DNA from: Pusillimonas sp. T2
GTDB taxonomy: Bacteria; Pseudomonadota; Gammaproteobacteria; Burkholderiales; Burkholderiaceae_B
Assembly: GCF_002236805.1 (NCBI RefSeq)
Contig: NZ_NIQA01000006.1
Span: 1-64,000 of the forward strand
Length of the DNA stretch: 64,000 nucleotides
Reading direction: 5' to 3'
Shown here: positions 43,410 to 50,950 of the stretch, piece by piece
Layout of the letters: every line of letters begins with the position of its first letter
Numbering within the stretch: the first letter of the stretch is position 1
Notes under the pieces: model-generated
The model's database searches: none
The model's input: the letters and a program-made list of their open reading frames with translations, nothing else
What the model was told of the DNA's origin: nothing
Translations under genes and position numbers: made by a program

Positions 43410-44606
43410 TTAGGCCGCGCACTGCTGCGAAGCTTTCACTAGGCCAATGTCCTTCAAGACAACCATCTTGCCCCCTTGCGCTTGCGCAATCAGGATATTC
43501 AGGTCGGCATGGCGGTCACTGGCACGCAACGACACTTCGCCATTGCCCGACATCAGGGTCTGACCCACAATCGCGTCAGTAATCGCTTCTTTGTCGTCAG
43601 AGTTGGCGCGCTTGATGGCCTCGATATAGAAGCGTGTCATGGTGTAGTGGGCATCTACCGTGTTGCTGACAATTGCGTTCGGGCCGAACTTGTCGCGTAC
43701 TTTCTTGACCAGGGCCTTGGCTTCGGGCTTGTCGAGCGCTTCGGTAAAGTTGCAGACGGTGATGATGCCTTCGGATTCGCCCGGCGTCAGACCAGCCAGA
43801 TAGTTTTCACTAAAACCGAAGAATGCAACCTTGATCTTGTCTTTCAAGCCAGCTGCGGCAAATTGCTTGATAAAGGTCACGGCATCGGCGCCCACAATCG
43901 ACATCACGACCACATCAGCGCCCGACGACTCGATTTTTCGCAAGGTGCTGGTGTAGTCTTTAACGCCCCATGGGGTGTATTCGGTGGCGACGACTTTGGC
44001 CCCTTTTTCAGCGGCCACCTTATCAATAGCCTCGTTCATTTTGCGCGGCCAGACGTAATCACTGCCGATCAGAAAGAGATTTTTTCCGACATTTTCAGCA
44101 ACGTACGGAATGAATGAATTGACCCACTGGTCGGGCACGGAGCTATAGAGCGTCACATAGCGGCTGCAGGTACCGCCTTCATAATCGGTGGCGTACAGCA
44201 GCGGCACTTTATAACGTTCAACCAAAGGTCGAATCGCGTCGCGCTCGGCGCTGGTGACGGGGCCAATAATGGCGTTGACGCGATAGCGCCGAATCAACTC
44301 GTTGGTGCGCTCAACGGCTGTTTTAGGGTCGGTTTTGGTATCGGCCCGGATCATTTCAAACATGCGGCCGTCTAACACGCCGCCCGATGCGTTCGCCTCT
44401 TCAAGCGCCAGGCGAATCGCTTGTCCGCCCTGCTCGCCAAGGGCCTCGAGCCCGCCCGAAAAGGGCTGCAAAACACCAACTTTGATGGTTTCTTTGGCAA
44501 ACGCCAACTGCGGCATACCTGCCATTCCAGCGCCCAGCATGCCTGCCGAGGCCAACAACAAAGAACGACGACGCGGGTTGAAGACTGCATTGTTTTTGGT
44601 AGACAT
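43410..44606 (-). CDS. Urea/amide-type ABC transporter substrate-binding protein
   Basis: A 398-residue periplasmic binding protein (AmiC/FmdD/UrtA-like). The N-terminus carries a twin-arginine-like signal (NPRRRSLLLASAGMLGAGMAG). The mature part opens IKVGVLQPFSGGLEALGEQG, followed by YATDYEGGTCSRYV near residue 135, a block seen in urea and short-chain amide binders. AGGAGC stands 6-11 bases before the ATG at 44606. It is first among the five transporter genes and follows a cysteine hydrolase gene after 32 bases. With amidases on both sides of the transporter, an amide or a nitrogen heterocycle is the probable ligand. Confidence 0.9.
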   Translation of the reverse strand: MSTKNNAVFNPRRRSLLLASAGMLGAGMAGMPQLAFAKETIKVGVLQPFSGGLEALGEQGGQAIRLALEEANASGGVLDGRMFEMIRADTKTDPKTAVERTNELIRRYRVNAIIGPVTSAERDAIRPLVERYKVPLLYATDYEGGTCSRYVTLYSSVPDQWVNSFIPYVAENVGKNLFLIGSDYVWPRKMNEAIDKVAAEKGAKVVATEYTPWGVKDYTSTLRKIESSGADVVVMSIVGADAVTFIKQFAAAGLKDKIKVAFFGFSENYLAGLTPGESEGIITVCNFTEALDKPEAKALVKKVRDKFGPNAIVSNTVDAHYTMTRFYIEAIKRANSDDKEAITDAIVGQTLMSGNGEVSLRASDRHADLNILIAQAQGGKMVVLKDIGLVKASQQCAA

Positions 44607-44638
44607 GTGGAGCTCCTGTGATGGAAGATTTTGAATCG

Positions 44639-45280
44639 CTATTCGCAAGCAACGATCGTTAACGGACTGCCCTGCTGCAGGCTGGCAACCACCGAATCCG
44701 ACCGAGACACCACGCCAAAGTGCGTGGCAATGTCGTATAACGAGGACGCCTGTTCGCGCGGGCCGGTCGCCGCCACGCCGTCTTCAACGACGACCACCCG
44801 GTAGCCCAAAAAGAAGGCATCGTGAACTGTCGAGCGCACGCAGATGTTGGTGACCACCCCCATGCAAACCAGCGTGTCAACGCCCAGGTCTTTGAGGGTC
44901 AGGTCAAGGTCAGTATTGAAAAAGCCCGAAAACCGGCGTTTGGTTACGTAGTGATCTTCGGGGGCCTGTTCGAGGGCATCGACCACCGCAGAACCCCACT
45001 CGCCTTCCATACAGTGCGGTGTACGTTTAAGGAACTCACGATCACACTTCATGCCATGCCGGTGCTTATCTTGAATATGAACGACCGGCGCACCCGCCAC
45101 GCGAGCCGCCCGCATAACCGCATTCTGGGGCGGGTAAAGCACCTCGGCGCCCGGCAGCACCATGGCACCGCCCTCGGTGCAGAAGTCGTTGATCATGTCG
45201 ATAACCAAAACTGCGGTGCGGCTCGGATCCAGAACGAAATTCTGGTCAGATTGACGATGTTCAGAAAAAGTGGAAACCAT
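44639..45280 (-). CDS. Isochorismatase/nicotinamidase-fold cysteine hydrolase
   Basis: A 213-residue cysteine hydrolase. The triad residues appear in VLVIDMINDFC (Asp near residue 30), VTKRRFSGFF (Lys near residue 107) and CMGVVTNICVRSTVHDAF (Cys near residue 145). The SGFFNTDLDLTLKDLGVDTLV block is usual in ureidoacrylate and nicotinamidase-like members. It may convert an amide to the acid before ring reduction. A TTG three codons upstream is an alternative start. It lies 44 bases after the TetR gene on the same strand and ahead of the transporter, so these are probably cotranscribed. Confidence 0.86.
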   Translation of the reverse strand: MVSTFSEHRQSDQNFVLDPSRTAVLVIDMINDFCTEGGAMVLPGAEVLYPPQNAVMRAARVAGAPVVHIQDKHRHGMKCDREFLKRTPHCMEGEWGSAVVDALEQAPEDHYVTKRRFSGFFNTDLDLTLKDLGVDTLVCMGVVTNICVRSTVHDAFFLGYRVVVVEDGVAATGPREQASSLYDIATHFGVVSRSDSVVASLQQGSPLTIVACE

Positions 45281-45324
45281 GCGTAGCAACCCCTAATCAA
45301 TGGGACTAAAAATATCGATAAGCA

Positions 45325-46044
45325 TTACCGCGCCTCAGCCAGCGCGCGCTGTGCTGCGTCAGACTGCACAGCGGCGTTTACAGGCCACTTGCGCACCGAT
45401 CGCAGCGTAATGTCGGTAATAAACGCCTTCCAGTGCGCCAGGTTGTCGGCTGCATGCAGGTCGACACTTAAAAACGCACTTAAGGTGTAGCGGTTTGACA
45501 GGTAGAAGTAGCCCAGCGCGGCGATTTCTATGTAGAGGTCGCGTGCGCTGATGTCATCACGAAACAGGCCTTTTTCAACGCCTGCGCGCAGCACCTGGTC
45601 CAGCACCTGCACGGCCGGCGACGACAGCCGCGCCACCTGACCCGATTTTTTTATGTGCTTGCCCTGCTGCAGGTTTTCGCTGTTCAGCAAGGTCATCATC
45701 TCGGGGTGGGCCTGGTAGTAATGCCACACAAAATGCACGACCGTGGTCAGTGCCTGTTCGGGGTGGGCCAAGTCAAACTCAAGCTCGGCTTCGGCCTCGT
45801 TCATGCGGGCGTAGGCGGTTTCCAGCACTTCGACAAACAGTTTCTCTTTACTGCCGAAGTAGTAATAAATCATGCGATCGTGCGTGCGCGACAACCGTGA
45901 AATCTGTTCGATTTTGCCGCCGGCAAAGCCATAACGGGAAAACACGCGCGTAGCGGCGCGTAAAATAGCGTCGCGGGTTTTCTGGGCACGAGCCTGGGTA
46001 GCCACTTCCACAGAAGGTTTTGTTTTGCGTCTGAGAGTTGCCAT
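45325..46044 (-). CDS. TetR-family regulator of the catabolic cluster
   Basis: A 239-residue TetR regulator. The HTH domain covers about residues 22-70 (AILRAATRVFSRYGFAGGKIEQI, then YYYFGSKEKLFVEVL). It is paralogous to the TetR at 24841 (shared YYYFGSKEKLFV, LLNSENL and GKHIKKSG). It diverges from fdxA and the aldehyde dehydrogenase and is upstream of the amidase-Liv genes, so it is placed to control both arms. The interval to fdxA holds the inverted repeat AATGTAGT-N23-ACTACATT. The ATG at 46044 is preferred over a longer frame to 46092. Confidence 0.87.
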   Translation of the reverse strand: MATLRRKTKPSVEVATQARAQKTRDAILRAATRVFSRYGFAGGKIEQISRLSRTHDRMIYYYFGSKEKLFVEVLETAYARMNEAEAELEFDLAHPEQALTTVVHFVWHYYQAHPEMMTLLNSENLQQGKHIKKSGQVARLSSPAVQVLDQVLRAGVEKGLFRDDISARDLYIEIAALGYFYLSNRYTLSAFLSVDLHAADNLAHWKAFITDITLRSVRKWPVNAAVQSDAAQRALAEAR

Positions 46045-46091
46045 GACCCCGCCTGGTTGACTGATTGAAGACCATTCTGGGCGGGCAAACA

Positions 46092-46134
46092 AATGTAGTC
46101 AACACCGAATAATTTGGTATTTACTACATTAAAT
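46092..46134. promoter_or_regulatory. Candidate TetR operator between tetR and fdxA
   Basis: AATGTAGT at 46092-46099 and its inverse ACTACATT at 46123-46130 form an 8-base inverted repeat with a 23-base spacer. The right arm is part of TATTTACTACATTAAAT (46118-46134), which matches 15 of 17 bases of the motif at 24725-24741 near the paralogous tetR gene. Both lie in divergent tetR intergenic regions. Confidence 0.55.
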
Positions 46135-46190
46135 TTATGACGTACCATGTGGAAAATTTTTGTGTACTTTATTCCCGGATAGGCCCTGCC

Positions 46191-46514
46191 ATGACCCACG
46201 TTGTAACTGAAGCCTGTATTAAATGCCGCTATACCGACTGCGTTGACGTCTGCCCAGTCGACTGCTTTCACATTGGTCCGAACTTTTTGGTCATTGACCC
46301 CGAAGAGTGCATTGACTGCGCCGTCTGTGTAGCCGAGTGCCCGGCCGAAGCCATTTATGCCGAAGAAGACCTGCCGCAAGATCAAATGGACTTCATTCGC
46401 ATCAATGCCGAACTGGCAGCCGAATGGGAAGTCATCTCGAAAAGCATGGGTGCGCTGCCCGACGCCGACGAATGGAAAGACAAACCTAACAAACGTGAGC
46501 TGCTTGAGCGCTAA
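46191..46514 (+). CDS. fdxA: Ferredoxin FdxA (7Fe type)
   Basis: A 107-residue ferredoxin of the Azotobacter FdI-like [3Fe-4S][4Fe-4S] type. Cysteines appear in [18 protein letters not shown] near residues 9-24 and [13 protein letters not shown] near residues 39-50, followed by the usual acidic C-terminal extension. The ATG at 46191 gives the standard length; the frame is open to 46137. Family members are often general, but its place divergent from the cluster regulator and next to a semialdehyde dehydrogenase makes it a candidate electron donor for the 6-hydroxynicotinate-reductase-like enzyme. This is inference. Confidence 0.92.
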   Translation: MTHVVTEACIKCRYTDCVDVCPVDCFHIGPNFLVIDPEECIDCAVCVAECPAEAIYAEEDLPQDQMDFIRINAELAAEWEVISKSMGALPDADEWKDKPNKRELLER

Positions 46515-46585
46515 GAAGCGTCAGACCGCATTCGCGGGACGGCTCAACACACAGGCCATCCAAGCGCCTGTCACAGGACTAGACA

Positions 46586-48016
46586 ATGCATAAAAATTGG
46601 ATTGCCGGCGAGTGGATCGGCGCCTCGAACGTACAGCAAAACATCAACCCGTCCGACCTGAACGATGTCGTAGGCGAGTATGTACGCGCTTCGGCCGACG
46701 AAGTCGAAACGGCCGTTTCTGCGGCCTATCAGGCATGGCCCAACTGGTCGTTAAGCACACCGCAGCAACGGTTTGACGCCCTTGATTTTGTGGGCACCGA
46801 ACTGCTGGCCCGTAAGGCAGAACTGGGTGAACTGCTGGCGCGCGAAGAAGGCAAGACATTGCCCGAAGCTGTTGCCGAGGTTGCCCGCGCAGGCCAGATT
46901 TTTAAATTTTTTGCCGGTGAAGCCTTGCGCATTACAGGCGATGCCGTCGCCTCGGTACGCCCAGGCATCCAGGTCGAGGTCACCCGCGAACCGCTAGGGG
47001 TTGTGGGCATTATCACTCCCTGGAACTTCCCCATTGCCATCCCCGCCTGGAAAATCGCGCCGGCGCTGGCCTACGGCAACTGCGTCGTGTTCAAACCTGC
47101 CGACCTGGTCCCTGGTTCGGCCTGGGCGCTGGCCGAAATCATCAGCCGAAGCGGGCTGCCGGGTGGCGTATTCAACCTGGTCATGGGCCGCGGTTCGGTA
47201 GTAGGCGCGGCATTTATCGACGACCCGCGCGTTACCGCCATCACCTTTACGGGTTCGGTGGGTACCGGCCATGGCATTTTGCAGCAAGCCGCGCAAAAGC
47301 AGAAAAAAGTCCAACTGGAACTCGGCGGCAAGAACCCGCTGGTTATTCTGGATGACGCCGACCTCGAAACCGCGCTCGATTGCGCGATTCAGGGGGCCTT
47401 TTATTCGACAGGCCAACGCTGCACCGCCAGCAGCCGCATCATTGTCGAGAAAGGCATTTACGACCAATTTACCGACACGCTGGCCAAACGCACGGCAGCA
47501 TTGCGCGTGGGCCACGCTTTAGATGCCAACACCCAAATCGGGCCCGTAGCCGATGCATCGCAACTTCAACAAGACTTGGATTACGTCAAAATCGGACAAG
47601 ACGAAGGTGCGCAGTTGCTTTGCGGCGGGCAAACACTCGAAGGCAAAACACCTGGCTACTACTTCAGCCCGGCCGTGCTGGCTAATGCCACCAACGACAT
47701 GCGCGTTTCGCGCGAAGAAATTTTTGGCCCTGTGGCCACGGTTATTAAAGCCGACGACTACGATCATGCATTAGCGCTGGCCAACGACACCGAATTCGGC
47801 TTGAGTTCGGGCATTTGCACGCAGTCGCTGAAACGGGCTACGCATTTCAAACGCGCTATTCAGGCGGGCATGACGATGGTCAACGTCCCCACCGCCGGGG
47901 TCGACTACCATGTGCCGTTTGGTGGCCGCAAAGGCTCAAGCTATGGCCCGCGCGAGCAAGGTCGCTATGCGCAAGAGTTTTTCACGATTGTAAAAACAGC
48001 CTATACCAAGGCGTAA
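46586..48016 (+). CDS. Aldehyde dehydrogenase, semialdehyde type
   Basis: A 476-residue NAD(P)-dependent aldehyde dehydrogenase. The catalytic Glu is in QLELGGKNP near residue 248 and the catalytic Cys in STGQRCTASSR near residue 280; GVVGIITPWNFPIAIPAWK and FTGSVGTG are standard cofactor blocks. It most resembles 2,5-dioxovalerate (alpha-ketoglutaric semialdehyde) dehydrogenases. In this cluster the natural substrate would be 2-formylglutarate or glutarate semialdehyde from ring opening. It follows fdxA after 71 bases and ends in a strong terminator. Confidence 0.9.
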   Translation: MHKNWIAGEWIGASNVQQNINPSDLNDVVGEYVRASADEVETAVSAAYQAWPNWSLSTPQQRFDALDFVGTELLARKAELGELLAREEGKTLPEAVAEVARAGQIFKFFAGEALRITGDAVASVRPGIQVEVTREPLGVVGIITPWNFPIAIPAWKIAPALAYGNCVVFKPADLVPGSAWALAEIISRSGLPGGVFNLVMGRGSVVGAAFIDDPRVTAITFTGSVGTGHGILQQAAQKQKKVQLELGGKNPLVILDDADLETALDCAIQGAFYSTGQRCTASSRIIVEKGIYDQFTDTLAKRTAALRVGHALDANTQIGPVADASQLQQDLDYVKIGQDEGAQLLCGGQTLEGKTPGYYFSPAVLANATNDMRVSREEIFGPVATVIKADDYDHALALANDTEFGLSSGICTQSLKRATHFKRAIQAGMTMVNVPTAGVDYHVPFGGRKGSSYGPREQGRYAQEFFTIVKTAYTKA

Positions 48017-48027
48017 TCGCAAGCGCT

Positions 48028-48066
48028 AAAAAAACCGGCTGCCATTTGGCTAGCCGGTTTTTTTAT
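48028..48066. terminator. Bidirectional terminator after the aldehyde dehydrogenase
   Basis: A hairpin with CCGGCT/AGCCGG arms, extended by GCC/GGC inside with one bulge and flanked by seven A on the left and seven T on the right. It therefore works on both strands and separates the convergent aldehyde dehydrogenase and AbiEii genes. Confidence 0.88.
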
Positions 48067-48084
48067 TTCAGGATGACTCTAGCG

Positions 48085-49158
48085 CTAGCGCCGCATTTCT
48101 GCGGAGAGTGCGGCGATTGAGGCACCATTGACGATCTGCTCGAATTGTTCCGCGCTGTGCAGCACCGCATCGAAAGGAGGAATATCTCCGAAAATCATGC
48201 CTGCCATCGCTTCATAATCTTTTCTGAGCGCCTCTCGCATCGCCGTATTCGGTGTAAGGGTAAATGTGCCCGCTACTGCACTGCCGAGCCCCAAATCAGC
48301 ACTGCCGAAGAACAGCCTCGCATGGTTGGCGCAGTCGGTCGCCAGAACGTGATCTTCCTGCCAGGCAGCCGCTAACGGTGCCTGCATCAGCTGATGCACG
48401 TCATAGTAGTGACGCGAAACACGTTGCCCACCGTACCGTAGCTCACCGCGACGGTCATGCCACTGGCGTAGCCCGTGCAAGATCATGACCTTGTCCCAGA
48501 AGGTGCGTTCGGGTTTCACGGTGATTACGTTCGTCACGGTCAAGTCCAGGTCGGGCAGGTCCGTCATGACGTACGGAGTGACGGAAGCCGCGACATGCGG
48601 ATCAAGTGCCGATTTGGCACCGGCCTCAATCTTGACCGCTGAGCGTATGTAGCTGCTGGTGGTGGCTGTGACAGAGGGATACCAGAACAGTAAACTCTGA
48701 CCATCCTTGTCGTCGGGATCGAGTTCCAGCCGAAAGCGACTCTCGGGAATGAGCGATGCCGCGAGATGAGTGAACTGCGCGATCAATGACTCTGCGATAT
48801 AGGCCTGACACGCCTTGCGGATCGCTTCGAGACGCGCACGGCGCTTCTTGCCGCTCAGCGCATCCAGATCAGCAACCTCGGCACCTTGCCCCAAGTCATC
48901 ACGAAACACTGTGATGTCGATGTCTTCGGAAAAGCGGGAGATCAGACCGAAGGCCTTGGAGAGCGAAGTGCCGCCCTTGAACAGCAGGCGGGGGCCACCC
49001 GTTCCCAGGCCATTGAACAGTGCATCTAGTGTCCAAGAGACCCAGAAATCCTTTTCAATGTTCTGAACCGCCGTACCGAGGCGGACTGAGGCGCCAAGAA
49101 ACAAGTCTCGCCGCTCGGCGTCGCTAGCTGTGATGATGGTACTGAATGCTGGGTTCAC
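48085..49158 (-). CDS. abiEii: AbiEii/AbiGii-type nucleotidyltransferase toxin
   Basis: A 357-residue nucleotidyltransferase of the DNA polymerase beta-like class. Motif I is LLFKGGTSLSKAFG near residue 65, motif II RFSEDIDITVF near residue 80 with the two Asp, and motif III/IV is PERTFWDKVMILHG near residue 220. AbiEii toxins block growth by nucleotide transfer to tRNA and give phage resistance by abortive infection. It overlaps the antitoxin gene by 4 bases, the standard type IV arrangement. It looks complete. Confidence 0.9.
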   Translation of the reverse strand: MNPAFSTIITASDAERRDLFLGASVRLGTAVQNIEKDFWVSWTLDALFNGLGTGGPRLLFKGGTSLSKAFGLISRFSEDIDITVFRDDLGQGAEVADLDALSGKKRRARLEAIRKACQAYIAESLIAQFTHLAASLIPESRFRLELDPDDKDGQSLLFWYPSVTATTSSYIRSAVKIEAGAKSALDPHVAASVTPYVMTDLPDLDLTVTNVITVKPERTFWDKVMILHGLRQWHDRRGELRYGGQRVSRHYYDVHQLMQAPLAAAWQEDHVLATDCANHARLFFGSADLGLGSAVAGTFTLTPNTAMREALRKDYEAMAGMIFGDIPPFDAVLHSAEQFEQIVNGASIAALSAEMRR

Positions 49159-49874
49159 GAGGCCTCCCCGTGTTTGGCCCCGCGGCGGCGTGCAGGCTGA
49201 GATTTTTTGGTGTCGAGAGTTTCTGGTGTTGCGGCCCTTGTTTCCTGCGGGTCACACCCAGGTAGCTCTCGGATCAGGCTTTGCATCCACGCCGGCAATA
49301 CATTGAAACCATCGAGCAGGTCCTGGCGGATCGCCGGACCATGGACGGGATCGGCGAGCACGTTAGTCAGCTTTCCCTGAATGAAAGAACGCTCAGAAGT
49401 CAGAGTGTCCTTTAACCAGTAAAGCGCCTGCACGATGCGCATGGCCGGGCGTCCCGCCCAGTAGAGACGACTGGGCGCTGTCTGTTTGAACTCGATGGTG
49501 AGCTTGTCGAGTTGAACCGCACGTCGGCGGGTGTCGGTATGGATGGTTACGCGAGCGGGTACCGCGTCGGTCAAACCGAGATCATTGGCGGCAGTCATAC
49601 CATCTACCAGCAATCGCAGGTGATCGCGGCGGGCGATGGCTTCCGCCACGGCGCGGTAGTCTGGGGTCGTGGGACGTTTGGTCAGGCTATTGATCTTGGG
49701 CTTGTCATATAGGCCTCTGTCGATGCGACGCAACTCGCCCGCCTGCACCATGCGCTGCAGAGCCTTGTCGATAGCATCACGGCTGCCCAACTGTGCAAAG
49801 TCGGTTGGTACCCAAACCCGCCCGGGCTTAGCCGCTTCAATCAGAGCGGAAATGTGAGATTTGAGTGCGGACAT
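49155..49874 (-). CDS. abiEi: AbiEi-type antitoxin with winged helix
   Basis: A 239-residue protein. Residues 1-75 form a winged helix (VWVPTDFAQLGSRDAIDKALQR, then LRRIDRGLYDKPKINSLTK), followed by the DUF6088-like antitoxin domain (LLVDGMTAANDLGL near residue 105, AVQLDKLTIEFKQT). It represses the operon and opposes the toxin. The ATG at 49874 has AGGAGGGGC just upstream, so it is preferred over a frame opening at 49991. The two inverted repeats at 49884-49913 and 49927-49955 are its probable operators. Confidence 0.87.
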   Translation of the reverse strand: MSALKSHISALIEAAKPGRVWVPTDFAQLGSRDAIDKALQRMVQAGELRRIDRGLYDKPKINSLTKRPTTPDYRAVAEAIARRDHLRLLVDGMTAANDLGLTDAVPARVTIHTDTRRRAVQLDKLTIEFKQTAPSRLYWAGRPAMRIVQALYWLKDTLTSERSFIQGKLTNVLADPVHGPAIRQDLLDGFNVLPAWMQSLIRELPGCDPQETRAATPETLDTKKSQPARRRGAKHGEAS

Positions 49875-49883
49875 TGCCCCTCC

Positions 49884-49955
49884 TGTCCGATATTTATATA
49901 TCTTTTTCGGACATTTAACAATGCATCGTCCGAAATTTGTAGTTTTATTTCGGAC
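49884..49955. promoter_or_regulatory. Two inverted-repeat operators of the AbiE operon
   Basis: IR1 is TGTCCGA-N16-TCGGACA at 49884-49913. IR2 is GTCCGAAAT-N10-ATTTCGGAC at 49928-49955. Both carry the same GTCCGA/TCGGAC half-sites and stand just upstream of the antitoxin start. AbiEi proteins are known to bind paired inverted repeats in their promoter. The match to this protein is inferred from position. Confidence 0.65.
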
Positions 49956-50003
49956 TGATCCAGCCATCAAGAAATACCTGACAGCGGACATTTTTTATGC
50001 GGC

Positions 50004-50942
50004 TTACCAGCGACCCGAGGCGCCGCCACCGCCACTGCTGCCACCGCCCCCGCCAAAACCACCGCCACCAAAGCCGCCGCCGAACCCGCCAGCGCCAAAG
50101 CCCCCGGCTGCGCCGATACGACCGGCACGGCGGCGCATGCCGCCCCCACCGGGCCCGCCCTTGCCGCCGCCCTTTTTATCTATCCAGGCACGCAACGCAC
50201 GACTGACAAAGAAGGCTACGACCGCACCGCCCAGGGCAATAAAGATATTGCCCCACGCGACATAAAGCACAATGCCGGTGAAAGGCGCAGCCACCCATGG
50301 CAGTGCAGCAAAAAAGAAAAACAGCAAAAGCAACGCGCTCCACAGTTCTGCCGATTCGTCATCGGCCGATACCGCACCTGTTTCCGGCGGCGGAAGGTCT
50401 TCCCCGTCGACCAATAGAATCAGGCTGTCGACACCCGCCGAAACCCCACCGGCAAAATCACCGGCCTGAAAACGCGGTACGACCTGCTCTCGGATAATGC
50501 GGCCGGCCAACAAGTCGGGCACGGCGCCTTCCAGCCCGTAACCGACTTCGATCCGCATAGCCCTGTCGTCTTTGGCCACGACAAACAAAATGCCATCGTC
50601 AACCGACTTACGCCCCAACTGCCATTGTTCGAATGCACGCAACGCGTATTGCTCGATGCTGTCAGTCCCCGTGGTGGGCACCATCAAGACGGCAATCTGC
50701 GCCCCCTTGCGCTGCTCTAGTGCCGCCAGGCGTGCTTCGATGTCTTGCACTGAAGCGGCGTCGAGCGTACCGGTGGTGTCGGTGACGCGCGCCTGCAGCG
50801 GCGGCACGGCGGCGTCTTGCGCCAATGCCGGGGAAGCCAGGAAGCCAAGCACGACCGCCAAGATAAATGCCCCAAACCATATCAGCCAACGACTGAGGCC
50901 AAACCCACCACTGCCGCCCGGGCGATTAACCTGCGCCATCAT
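50004..50942 (-). CDS. TPM-domain (YgcG-like) membrane protein with glycine-rich tail
   Basis: A 312-residue protein. A signal or anchor helix (WFGAFILAVVLGFLASPALA) is followed by a TPM domain, about residues 45-185 (RVTDTTGTLDAASVQDIEARL; DDGILFVVAKDDRAMRIEVGYGLEG). Then two transmembrane helices (about 200-250) and a 50-residue Gly/Ser tail ending GASGRW. TPM proteins have been linked to photosystem repair in plants and are often paired with LemA in bacteria. It lies 8 bases after lemA on the same strand. Function is not established. Confidence 0.86.
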   Translation of the reverse strand: MMAQVNRPGGSGGFGLSRWLIWFGAFILAVVLGFLASPALAQDAAVPPLQARVTDTTGTLDAASVQDIEARLAALEQRKGAQIAVLMVPTTGTDSIEQYALRAFEQWQLGRKSVDDGILFVVAKDDRAMRIEVGYGLEGAVPDLLAGRIIREQVVPRFQAGDFAGGVSAGVDSLILLVDGEDLPPPETGAVSADDESAELWSALLLLFFFFAALPWVAAPFTGIVLYVAWGNIFIALGGAVVAFFVSRALRAWIDKKGGGKGGPGGGGMRRRAGRIGAAGGFGAGGFGGGFGGGGFGGGGGSSGGGGASGRW

Positions 50943-50950
50943 GGGAGTGC

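Noticed and set aside
49861-50265. Pro-rich plus-strand frame opposite the TPM gene
   Set aside because: It is the reverse complement of the Gly-rich tail of the TPM protein, not an independent gene.
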